From positions 1 to 64,000 of the forward strand of contig NZ_FSRB01000002.1 of NCBI RefSeq assembly GCF_900129635.1: a stretch of DNA of 64,000 bases. Direction: 5' to 3'. Positions within the stretch are counted from its first letter, which is position 1. Each line of letters starts with the position of its first letter. This stretch comes from Singulisphaera sp. GP187. Lineage in GTDB: Bacteria; Planctomycetota; Planctomycetia; Isosphaerales; Isosphaeraceae. This document shows positions 1 to 8,700 of the stretch, in pieces. The notes under the pieces are model-generated. The model did no database searches. It was not told where the DNA came from and saw only the letters and a list, made by a program, of their open reading frames with translations. The position numbers and the translations under genes are program-made.

Positions 1-1
1 G

Positions 2-332
2 GAAATATCCGCAAAGAATGAACGCAAAGATGTTTCGCTCGGCTTGGTGATTAAGAGTCTTCACGAATCCCGTTACATCACAAGTTGGACGGAGGAGGTC
101 GATTCAAGATTGATCTCAGCTCCGGAGTTCAACGCTATGAATGCTTGTTCAAAAATGTTCGTCTGAGACCGGGACGTCAGGTGCTATCGAACTTTGGATG
201 TTCGATGGTGACGTTCTCGACCATATCAGTCTGGCTCGAGTCGTAGACGTCGTCGAGACCGTCCCCTGTGGATTCTCGTCACGTTCCGATCAAGGAGCCT
301 TCCTTTGCGACTATGAATGGACCAAAGTTTAA
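2..332 (+). pseudogene. Decayed 3' end of a Wzt-like polysaccharide ABC-transporter ATPase (C-terminal domain), runs off left edge
   Basis: Three successive reading frames must be joined to give one protein-like sequence. Frame 2 encodes 'HESRYITSWTEE' (about 60-105), frame 1 encodes 'VQRYECLFKNVRLRPGRQ' (about 128-181), and frame 3 encodes 'AIELWMFDGDVLDHISLARV' (about 182-241) and runs to a TAA at 330-332. The joined text resembles the beta-sandwich domain that follows the ATPase in Wzt-type O-antigen ABC exporters, which reads the polymer terminus; this is recognition from memory, not a search. Each junction fits loss of one base. Either the gene is decaying or the assembly has indels here. 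The downstream methyltransferase start overlaps its end. Confidence 0.45.
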
Positions 333-1152
333 TGGGACATACAATGGCTTCAAGACTGCTGAATGGCTCTTGACAGTCGGTTTTGTAACATCAAATCTGA
401 AGCGGATGACCTTGGCATCGATACTACGTTTTCGGAACTACAAGCTCAGGCAAGCGTCGAAACATCTTTCATCCACCAAGCTCCTCCGACTCAACCTCAA
501 GAGTCCGATTCGCGGCAACGTTTGGCTGCGCGAGACGGGCTCAGATGAGTCGACTTTCAGCGAGATTTGCGAGTCTGAAGTCTATTTGCCCGTCGTGAAG
601 CGAATCCGCGAATGCAACACAATCCTCGATATCGGGGGAAATGTCGGGTTGGCCACGAGATACTTTGCATCTCGATATCCCAATTCACGAATTTTCACGG
701 TTGAACCTGACAATAACAACTTCGCGATGCTTGCCCGGAACACAAATCATTTAGTATCCGAGGGACGATGCCAGATTCTCCAGGCCGCCCTTTGGAGCGT
801 CGAAGCGGAGTTGATCGCTTCGACCCCGGACGATCGCAAAGACGCATTCGACTGTATCTCGGTTCGAGACGCAGGCCCTGGCGAAGTTGGAGTTGTCAAT
901 GGGGTCACCATTCAGACACTCATTGAAATGACCGGATTCAATCGGATCGACCTGCTCAAGATTGATGTCGAGGGAGCCGAAGTTGTCCTCTTTCAAAATG
1001 ACACAAACTGGCTGAATCAGGTGAGAAATATTGCCATCGAATTTCACGGCACGTCTCGGGAGGATATGGATTTCGACCGTATCGTTCGTTCCTATGGTTT
1101 TGAAATCGACGAAGGCAACAGCCATACGATCTTGGCACACCGAGCTCCCTAG
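313..1152 (+). CDS. FkbM family SAM-dependent methyltransferase
   Basis: A 279-residue protein with the two hallmarks of the FkbM family: a glycine-rich SAM-binding loop 'ILDIGGNVGLA' near residues 104-114, followed by an acidic 'VEPDNNN' strand end, and the family signature 'LLKIDVEGAEVVLF' near 214-227. FkbM proteins are usually O-methyltransferases and are frequent in surface-glycan loci, so a sugar hydroxyl is a likely target (inference). I chose ATG 313; the frame is open from a GTG at 268, but that would overlap the upstream fragment by 65 bases. Base composition is less GC-rich than the genes beyond 12 kb. One of five FkbM-type genes in the window. Confidence 0.85.
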   Translation: MNGPKFNGTYNGFKTAEWLLTVGFVTSNLKRMTLASILRFRNYKLRQASKHLSSTKLLRLNLKSPIRGNVWLRETGSDESTFSEICESEVYLPVVKRIRECNTILDIGGNVGLATRYFASRYPNSRIFTVEPDNNNFAMLARNTNHLVSEGRCQILQAALWSVEAELIASTPDDRKDAFDCISVRDAGPGEVGVVNGVTIQTLIEMTGFNRIDLLKIDVEGAEVVLFQNDTNWLNQVRNIAIEFHGTSREDMDFDRIVRSYGFEIDEGNSHTILAHRAP

Positions 1153-2236
1153 GAGGAGATTGCGATCGAACTGAGGGCTTGAATTCGACGATCCCATCGT
1201 CTTATGTGTTTAGCGTGTCCGAGAGCCATTTTCCTGGGGTTTTCGTGAATCCGACAAAGGTACGGCGGTGTGCTACAAGTGTCAGACTTTCGCGAGGCCC
1301 CTATTTTCAGGCTGCGTGATACGCTAAATACGCACCCATCGTCGAATTCTGACCATTCGTGGAGAAAGGCTTCAATCATACGTTATTCCTTCGATACTTC
1401 TCTCCGGGCCGCACTGCTGACATAAGGCCATTGGCTTTGGATTGCATGTGGCGTGGATGACAAATTGTGACGGCACATAATGCTGTCCCAATGCACGCAG
1501 ACATGCAAGCTTTTCTGCTCTTCGATCGGTCTCCGAAAATCCGATAGCAGTCCCGACTTTCTCATCATCGATGAGGATTGACCAGAGATACGCAGTTCGA
1601 TTTAATGCCCACAAATCAAAATTCAATCAACAATTGATTCAAGACCATGTTTAAACAGCACGACCCAAGAGTACCGCCGACTGACAGGAGATTGGTTCGT
1701 GAAATGACTGAAAGCCCGATGACACGGTAACTCCGACTCGCTGACCCGAACGTCATCGTCGCCTTTGTCCATTTCCCGCATCCGGATGAACTCAGTGATG
1801 ACCTTGTCGGTAACATGCCCTGAACTCGCCAAAGAATCATTCAGAATTTACAATGGCTGGCCCATGAACTACCGCTTAAGGTGGCTGCGCCGTTTGTCTG
1901 ATACGATCTCGCGGACCTGGAGTTCCACGTCGCCTCAGAGCAACTACTTGCAGCACCTGGTGATCCACACCAGGGAAGCGGCCGCCTAAAGTCGAAGGAT
2001 CGCAGATTTTACAAATGGACATCGAGTGCCTTAAAGCCAATTCGCAAAATATTCATACGCTCCAAGCTTCGCATGCTTTACATTCAAAAAACTGTGATGT
2101 TTGTTCATTTATCAAGTTGTCAATATTTCATTTTCGAGATCAACTCTGAAATAAGGTCTTCACGTCTCTGCATGCCTACGGGGCTCCAAGGCTCGCGACT
2201 CTCTACGAGAGATGTCCTCTAACAAAATCTACTGCC
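1153..2236. other. 1.1-kb region without an intact gene
   Basis: No convincing intact coding sequence on either strand. Short open stretches are interrupted in ways that suggest gene remnants (see the entry at 1372-1832). On the + strand, the frame through 1827-2221 has protein-like text such as 'WLAHELPLKVAAPFV' before and 'YDLADLEFHVASEQLL' after a single TGA near 1899. From about 2035 to 2160 the sequence becomes AT-rich and probably holds the promoter of the glycosyltransferase that starts at 2237; no specific box can be assigned. Confidence 0.5.
1372..1832 (-). pseudogene. Possible decayed gene of unknown function
   Basis: Two minus-strand frames abut. The first (1832-1623) ends in 'SWVVLFKHGLESIVD'. 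The second (1626-1372) begins 'NFDLWALNRTAYLWSILIDD' and continues 'EKVGTAIGFSETDRRAEKL'. Both halves have ordinary protein-like composition and together would make one polypeptide of about 150 residues if a frameshift near 1623 were repaired. I do not recognise the family. It could be chance open frame; confidence is low. Confidence 0.22.
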
Positions 2237-3457
2237 ATGAATATTCTTACTCTCCTTACTAAAGTGCCTTTTCCCTTGAACAGTGGTGGGATTTTACGAT
2301 CACATCACATGCTGAAAGCGATTGTTGATGAGCATCGGGTTACTTTCGTGGCCTTGCATCGCCAACCCGTGGATTTGGAGGCCTGGGAACTCCAGGGCCG
2401 TTTTGAGGTTCCTCCGATCCTCTCTTCAGTCTGTGAGAATACTGCACTTACCGATCAGGGACGCCGACTGCGAGACTCGGTTCGAAAACACTGGTGGCTT
2501 CGTCCTGACTCGATTGCGAATTACGACATTCCCTCTTTATGGAACACACTTGGCTCATTAGATCTCAGCCAGTTTGATGTTATTCATCTGCGCTGGATGT
2601 TCCTTGCGCCGTACGCTCTCGCAATTAAGGCGCTGATGCCTCAGATAAAACTCGTTGTCGATATTGATGACATTTTGTCGCTCTCACAATATCGAAATGT
2701 CCGTTTCCGTCCTGTCAAGCCGTTCTCTCGGTACTATTACACGAGCTGGCTTGACGTGCTCAGATATCACTTATTTGAATCGGCAACATTGCCGTTTCTC
2801 GATTCGATGTGGGTTTGTTCCGCGCGAGACCGCGAGTATCTCGCGCGTCGTGCCGATCCCTCAAAGATCCACGTCGTGCCTAATGGTGCGGATGTTGCTT
2901 CGCTCGCGAGGCTTGTCCCTGATTTTGAATCCTGTCGATTGACTTTAGTCGGTGACTATGGAAATCCACCTAACGCACATGCAGCAATCAATTTTGTCCA
3001 GCGGACATGGCCGCTGATTCAGCGTGAGTTCCCAGCCGTCGAGCTCTGGCTTGTGGGATCGGCCCCCAACAAAGCCGTTCAAGGCTTGCACGATGAAGCA
3101 GGCAAGATCTTCGTGACAGGTTTGGTCCCTGAAGTCACCCCCTATCTCGAAGCCACCGCTGTGTCGATCGCACCCATCATGTTCGGGACGGGCACCCGAC
3201 TCAAGATCATTGAGGCTATGGCCGCTGGGCTTCCTGTCGTCTCGACCACGGCTGCGGCGGAGGGAATTGATTTTGAGGGCCACGATGTCGCGAGAATTGC
3301 GGATCAGCCCGCGGAGTTCGCTCGGGCATGCCTCGATTTTCTCAAACATCCTGAGCTGCGGCGATCGATGGGGGAACGCGCCAGAAAATTTGTTAAAGCA
3401 AGATACGATTGGTCTGCGATTAGAAATGATATCGCGGCAATATACAGGACCATTTGA
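2237..3457 (+). CDS. Glycosyltransferase, GT4-like (group 1), GT-B fold
   Basis: A 406-residue protein that starts at an ATG with 'MNILTLLTKVPFPLNSGG', the first beta strand and acceptor-side glycine loop of GT-B enzymes. The second Rossmann half has 'GDYGNPPNAHAAINF' and 'VELWLVGSAP', and the nucleotide-sugar site 'GTGTRLKIIEAMAAGLPVV' around residues 317-335, with the conserved glutamate in 'IIEAMA'. It should transfer a sugar from an NDP donor to a glycan acceptor at the cytoplasmic face of the membrane; donor and acceptor are not readable. It stands alone on the + strand with about 1 kb of non-coding sequence before it and 375 bp after. Codon use is less GC-rich than in the main cluster. 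Confidence 0.9.
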   Translation: MNILTLLTKVPFPLNSGGILRSHHMLKAIVDEHRVTFVALHRQPVDLEAWELQGRFEVPPILSSVCENTALTDQGRRLRDSVRKHWWLRPDSIANYDIPSLWNTLGSLDLSQFDVIHLRWMFLAPYALAIKALMPQIKLVVDIDDILSLSQYRNVRFRPVKPFSRYYYTSWLDVLRYHLFESATLPFLDSMWVCSARDREYLARRADPSKIHVVPNGADVASLARLVPDFESCRLTLVGDYGNPPNAHAAINFVQRTWPLIQREFPAVELWLVGSAPNKAVQGLHDEAGKIFVTGLVPEVTPYLEATAVSIAPIMFGTGTRLKIIEAMAAGLPVVSTTAAAEGIDFEGHDVARIADQPAEFARACLDFLKHPELRRSMGERARKFVKARYDWSAIRNDIAAIYRTI

Positions 3458-3832
3458 TTAATGGCAGTGATGATTCTACAGTGTTTCTCAGTGGCTTCAT
3501 GGTTGATGCAAATCAAATCTTGGCACACCATAAAAATCCAACGCCAACAAATTCGTGTTTGCTGTGTGTTCTGTTTTGATGCTAAGACGTGTTTGTCCCG
3601 ATGAGTTGCTGTTTGTCGATGCGATTCAGTCAGGAACTCTTCTGAATCCCAGAGAGCGATTGGCGATCCGCTTGCGTATGACGGGATGCGGCCCCAGGCA
3701 TCTCGCTCTCCGGACGCCCCGACTTTCCGTTGAGCAACTCTGATCTGCACCCGCATCTCGTTCGATATCGTTTCCCGCCCGAAGCGATTGAGTCACGCTG
3801 ATCACGCACGGAGATTCCACAAGGGTTTATTC
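3458..3832. other. Intergenic region, no gene seen
   Basis: This 375-bp gap lies between the glycosyltransferase and the acyltransferase. Short open frames exist on both strands, but none has recognisable protein character. The first 130 bp are AT-rich (for example 3520-3580), which fits promoter or leader sequence for the acyltransferase. No clear terminator hairpin was found. Confidence 0.5.
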
Positions 3833-5020
3833 ATGAACTCGCCTTCTCGTCTTCCACGACACTTTTACTCCCTCGACGCCTTGCGGGGTTTTGCGTCGCT
3901 GGCGGTCATATTCTCGCATTGGGATCACTTCTTTTATCATGGCACGAAACAAGGATCCTTTTCCCCGAATCTCCAACCGCTCTACCAACTATTTTGGCCC
4001 TTTTACAACGAAGGTGGCAGGGCTGTTGATTTGTTTTTCTGCCTGTCTGGGTTTATCTTCTTCTGGCTATATAGCTTGAAAATTCGTCGGGGAGAGGTTT
4101 CTTTCCGAGATTTTTTTCTGCTCCGCTTCTCTCGACTTTATCCCCTGCATTTCGTGACGCTCCTCCTAGTCGCCGCAGGCCAATATGTGTTTTATCTACG
4201 CCACCGAACATTTTTTGTTTATCCATACAATGATCTTTATCATTTTTTCATTCAGTTGTTTTTCGCATCGCATTGGGGCATTCATCGTGGATACTCCTTC
4301 AATGCCCCGGTTTGGTCGGTATCGATCGAGGTAATGCTCTATTTTATCTTCTTCGTACTGTGCCGTTTGGGAATCCCTCGCTGGTGGCAGCTCACTCTCC
4401 TCGCCTTGGCCGGCATGTTGGTCATGTTGCGAGTCAACCATGACCTTGGCAATGGGCTATGCTCTTTCTTTATGGGAGGGCTATCATTCTATGCTGTGAG
4501 TCATCTCTGCAAAGTCGGTTGTTCACCTCGGGTAACCAAGGTCCTTGTTCTTGTTACGCTGCTTGCATGGATCGCCGTACCGGCGTTGGTCTCTTATCTC
4601 ATCCCCTTGCGGATCTATCGGGCCAGCTTCCCTTCCGGCGACCCGACGATCTTTGGGAAACAGGTCCTCGCTCTCGCTGTCACCCTGTCGACTCCAATCT
4701 TGTATAATTGTTTGCTCTTTCCCTTGACCGTGACGACCCTCGCGATGGTCGAGTCATGGTGGGGGGCCTTTGCCAAACGTCTCTCGTTCTTGGGGCATAT
4801 TAGCTACTCGTCTTACCTCCTCCACTTCCCATTGCAACTCGGTTTCGTGCTGGTCGGACCTCCACTTTCGCCTGAGAGTTCTTTCTACTACTCCCCGGTT
4901 TCGCTCCTACTTTTCTTCAGCTTGCTCGTCCCCCTCTCTTTGGCGACTTATTGGTATTTCGAGAGACCGGCACAATCCTTCTTGCGCTTTCGACTGCAAG
5001 TGTCATCCCCAGGCCGTTGA
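3833..5020 (+). CDS. Acyltransferase family 3 (OafA-like) membrane O-acyltransferase
   Basis: A 395-residue, very hydrophobic protein with about ten membrane segments. The N-terminus 'YSLDALRGFASLAVIFSHW' (residues 12-30) is the diagnostic start of acyltransferase-3 proteins, with the conserved Arg18 and the catalytic-type His29. 'LGHISYSSYLLHFPLQL' near the C-terminus is the usual last conserved block. Family members move acetyl or other acyl groups across the membrane onto sugars of O-antigen or exopolysaccharide. ATG 3833 places the family motif near the N-terminus; a TTG at 3788 would add 15 residues with no homology-like content. The locus context supports polysaccharide decoration. Confidence 0.9.
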   Translation: MNSPSRLPRHFYSLDALRGFASLAVIFSHWDHFFYHGTKQGSFSPNLQPLYQLFWPFYNEGGRAVDLFFCLSGFIFFWLYSLKIRRGEVSFRDFFLLRFSRLYPLHFVTLLLVAAGQYVFYLRHRTFFVYPYNDLYHFFIQLFFASHWGIHRGYSFNAPVWSVSIEVMLYFIFFVLCRLGIPRWWQLTLLALAGMLVMLRVNHDLGNGLCSFFMGGLSFYAVSHLCKVGCSPRVTKVLVLVTLLAWIAVPALVSYLIPLRIYRASFPSGDPTIFGKQVLALAVTLSTPILYNCLLFPLTVTTLAMVESWWGAFAKRLSFLGHISYSSYLLHFPLQLGFVLVGPPLSPESSFYYSPVSLLLFFSLLVPLSLATYWYFERPAQSFLRFRLQVSSPGR

Positions 5021-5559
5021 ATCCTACGGACGCGCACCGTGTGGTGAATCGGGGATGTCGTTAACCAAAGACGCGACCGAACCGTTTGGCGAGGGGGGGG
5101 CGGGCGGTTGTGTGGTTTCACGGTACGAGTGCTCCAACACTCGAAGGCTTCCGCACCAACGGCGAATCCACATTTTTAACTCAGATGAACTTCTATTCTT
5201 CGCAATGCGATCAAGTGGACGTCGCTCTGAGTCCTGTGTCGGTCAGGTCGTTGCATTGCGTGCACCACGCTAGCGTCCTTCACGCCATCCATCCCTCTTG
5301 CGGCTCGAACGATCCAATACCCACCGCTGCGTGTGGGGGATAGACGAGGGATCTGTCGTCACGCCAACCCTCGCGTGGGTTATGCCGCAAGAGCCTTCAT
5401 CGGTATCTGAAATGGCAGCTCGGCCTCCCGCTGGTCCTACTGCTGGGTAGAACGGACTTGGGAGGGCATCAGGAGTTCGCTGTCGCCGTCGGATCCCAAC
5501 CGATTTCCGATCGCCAATACATGACGGGGGCAGGGCTTAGACCAGCAGTTCATTTGGAA

Positions 5560-5598
5560 CCAGCCCCACAACTTGAAACTTTCAAGTTGTGAGGCTGG
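5560..5598. terminator. 19-bp near-perfect inverted repeat, possible bidirectional terminator
   Basis: The arms at 5560-5578 and 5580-5598 are complementary at 18 of 19 positions and meet almost without a spacer, so a long hairpin with a small terminal loop would form in RNA from either strand. It lies between two convergent genes, 540 nt past one stop and 150 nt past the other. There is no clear T tract on either side, so Rho-independent termination is not proven; it could also be a protein-binding palindrome. Confidence 0.4.
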
Positions 5599-5694
5599 GT
5601 ACGCGTTCACAGGGTGGAAAGGCTGAAAACACGGCATTTCTGAGAGTTGGGGATGCGGAAACGAGCGTTTTTTGGGGTCTCTTGCCTTCTCAAA

Positions 5695-5712
5695 CCCCTT
5701 GTTGTTAAGGGG
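5695..5712 (-). terminator. Small hairpin just past the giant PKD gene
   Basis: CCCCTT (5695-5700) and AAGGGG (5707-5712) pair with a 6-nt loop, 37 nt beyond the stop codon of the - strand gene. After the hairpin the minus strand reads TTTGAGAAGG, a weak T tract. It is a possible terminator; the stem is short. Confidence 0.3.
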
Positions 5713-5748
5713 CTCCGGGGTGTGAACGCGTCACTTGAAACCTTGGGA

Positions 5749-8700
5749 TCACCGACGCCGGTCAATCGCCCAACCTGCGGTGTCGGTCAGCTCCATAGCG
5801 ATTGAGGGCATCAAGTAGTTATAGGCATCCTGGGCTCCGACCAATCCGTTTCTAATCGCAATCAATAGCATGAGTCGCACGTTTTTTCCGTAGTATCCCA
5901 CAAACGCGGGCTTCGGATCACCCTCGTGGATGGTGTTCTTGGCCACCTGCGTCAGAGTAGAATAGTAGGTAACGACACCTGTCGCACTTCGATCACCGAT
6001 GGCGAGCACATAAACTCCCGCAAGTTCTGGGATCGAGCCAGGGACGTTGAAGAGATCAAGCTGGAATTTCACAATCTGATCCCTCATGACATCCCCACCG
6101 GAGAATCCCTGGTCATGGGCGTGATCGATGGCCCATGCCAGATAGTCATGCTCCCAGAGGGCGATCGACAATGTGGGATCCGTGTTGCGGGTCGATAGCC
6201 AGGCGACACCCAGTGGCCCCGCATTCGCCCGCGCGTTCGTATCCAGCCAGGACAGATTATTGGCGACCTTCTGAGCGAAGTAGGCCTTGGTCGGGTCCTT
6301 GTCAGGCATGTAAGCCGCGGCGTCGGTGAGATTCCTCAATCCCCATGCTCTAGCTCGGGTCTGCTCCGTACCGACAAGGCCAAAGCTTCCGCCTCGACCT
6401 CCTTCCGCGATAGGTGCGGACCAAGAGCTGATCAAGGAATCATTGCCCCAGAAAGCCAGTTCGTCAGCATAATAACGGTCGCCCGTGGCCAAATAAGGGA
6501 CGTAGGCCAGGGACGGAACGTGAGCCAGGTCAGGTCGCAGAGGGCCGATACTATCCCCGGAGAGATCTCCTTGGGGACGGTCGCTGGCGGGCGAAATCGA
6601 CTGGCCGCGATAGTCGAGCCAGAAGTTAGGCTTGCTGTCGATCGAGACCAGGGTTCCATCCACGTTCCGAATATGTACCGGCCATGATCCTGCCAAGTCG
6701 CCATTGGCCATGACATAATCGACCTGGCTGGGCGATTGGTGCACAAGATAGCGCGCGGTCCAGTCGGGATACGGCGCGATCTCTGGTCGGCCCCCTGTGT
6801 TGCCCATAACATCGTAGGTGTTGCCGCCACGCCCGAGAATGTCAAATGTCGCCCCGGTGGTCGAATAGGTCTCGTCCGTAACCGTATCCTGGAAACGTGG
6901 CAAGGCACCGGCCTGGTAGAACGGCTCGAAATCATGGGTGACCTGGGACTCGGTCAGGCCAAGGTCGAACACCTTACGCCAACGGGTGAGGTAGTATTGG
7001 GTCACGCCGGTCTGGCTAAATAGCGTCTGCCCTCCGGCTGTGATGTTCACGTCATAGTTCACCTTCGTAGCCCCAGCCACATCGAGGTCGTTCTCGACGG
7101 TCACATCCAGGCGATCCTGACCGTCGCGGTAAGCCCGCGTGTCGAAAATGACCCGAAGGAACGGATGGGGGTTGCCGGACGGGTCGACGGGAGCGACCGT
7201 CGTCCGCCACTCCGTGACGAGCGGGCCGTCCAACCAGAGATCGCTCGACTTCGTCGCCGGCAGGGCCGCGGTGTAGATCACTCCGCCGATGGTAAACTTG
7301 ACGGATGCGTTCGGGATTTTCGGGATGAAGGTGCCGGTGCTCGGAGCGGCCTGGTTGATGGGGTAGCTCCCCGTCGCCGGCACCGAGGCGCTGACGATGG
7401 CATAACGGATCGAACCGTCGGGCCAGGTGGTCTTGACGTCGGTTTGGGTCACCAGGTTTCCAATTTGCAGGGCGTCACGCGCAGCCCCCTGTGGCACAAC
7501 CTGGCCGAAGCTGGCCCACCCGGCTGTCAGGACGGTAGTCGCCAACCCGCTGGCCGGGATGAGGCTAAGAATCGTCACCGTCGTGAAAACCACAGGACTG
7601 ACCGCTCCTTCCTTATCGGTCGCAGTCACCGTGGCCGTGTACTCTCCCGCCGCGGCGTACACGTGACTGGGGTTGGTCAGCCCGAGGCCACTGAGCGGGG
7701 CCGAGCCGTCGCCAAAGTTCCAGGTGTAGATGAAGCCGGCCGCGGTGTCAACAGGGCTGGGGTCGGTGGCCGAGGCTTGGAACGTCAGCGTCTGCCCCGG
7801 GAGGGCTGAGTAGGACCCGCTCCCAAACACCGTCGGGGCCACGTTGGCAATCGTCACTGTCGCGGAGGCAACGGCAGACTGGCCGGCGGAATCCGTCACT
7901 CGAAGCTGGACGGTATAAGAGCCATTATCCGCGAATGTCGATACAACGGTCTGTCCGACGGTCTCGAAGCTGCCGTTGTTGTCGAGGTCCCAGGCGTAGG
8001 TGTACGACCCGTTGCCGCCACCGGCCGTCGCCGTGAAGCTCGTCGAGGCCCCCTCGAAACCGGTGTACGGTCCCCCCGCGGACGCGATCAGAGGCGGGTC
8101 GGGCGGCTTGGCGACGGTGACCGTCGTCGCGACGGCGGGACTGGTGGCGTTATCCTTGTCGGTGGCGGTGACGAGGACCGTGTAAGTGCCGGGCGTGGTG
8201 TAGATATGGCTCGGACTCGACAGCCCTTTACCGCTCACCGGGGCCGTGCCGTCGCCGAAGTTCCAGGTGTAGGTGAAGCCGGCCGCAGTGTCGACGGTAC
8301 TCGGGTCGGTGGCCGAACCGCCAAGCGTCAGGGTTTGACCCGCGACCACCGTGTACGGGCCGCTCACCGAAGCCGTCGGCGCTACGTTGGCGACGGTGAT
8401 CGTCGCGGAGGCAACGGCGGACTGGCCCGCGGAGTCGGACACGCGGAGCTTGACGGTATAAGTCCCGTTATCAGCGAATGTCGATACAACGGTCTGTCCG
8501 ACGGTCTCGAAGCTGCCGTTGTTGTCGAGGTCCCAGGCGTAGGTGTACGACCCGTTGCCGCCACCGGCCGTCGCCGTGAAGCTCGTCGAGGCCCCCTCGA
8601 AACCGGTGTACGGTCCCCCCGCGGACGCGATCAGAGGCGGGTCGGGCGGCTTGGCGACGGTGACCGTCGTCGCGACGGCGGGACTGGTGGCGTTATCCTT

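Larger units (their letters stand above)
5021..5748. other. Convergent intergenic region with inverted repeats
   Basis: This 728-bp gap lies between the end of the + strand acyltransferase and the end of the - strand giant PKD protein. No credible gene was found. It contains an 8-G run near 5090, a small hairpin at 5126-5143, a long near-perfect inverted repeat at 5560-5598, and a CCCCTT/AAGGGG hairpin at 5695-5712. Structures of this sort between convergent genes are most simply transcription terminators. Confidence 0.5.

Noticed and set aside
5086..5343. An 85-codon open frame after the acyltransferase
   Set aside because: No recognisable family, Cys/His-rich chance text, and located in a terminator-like region.
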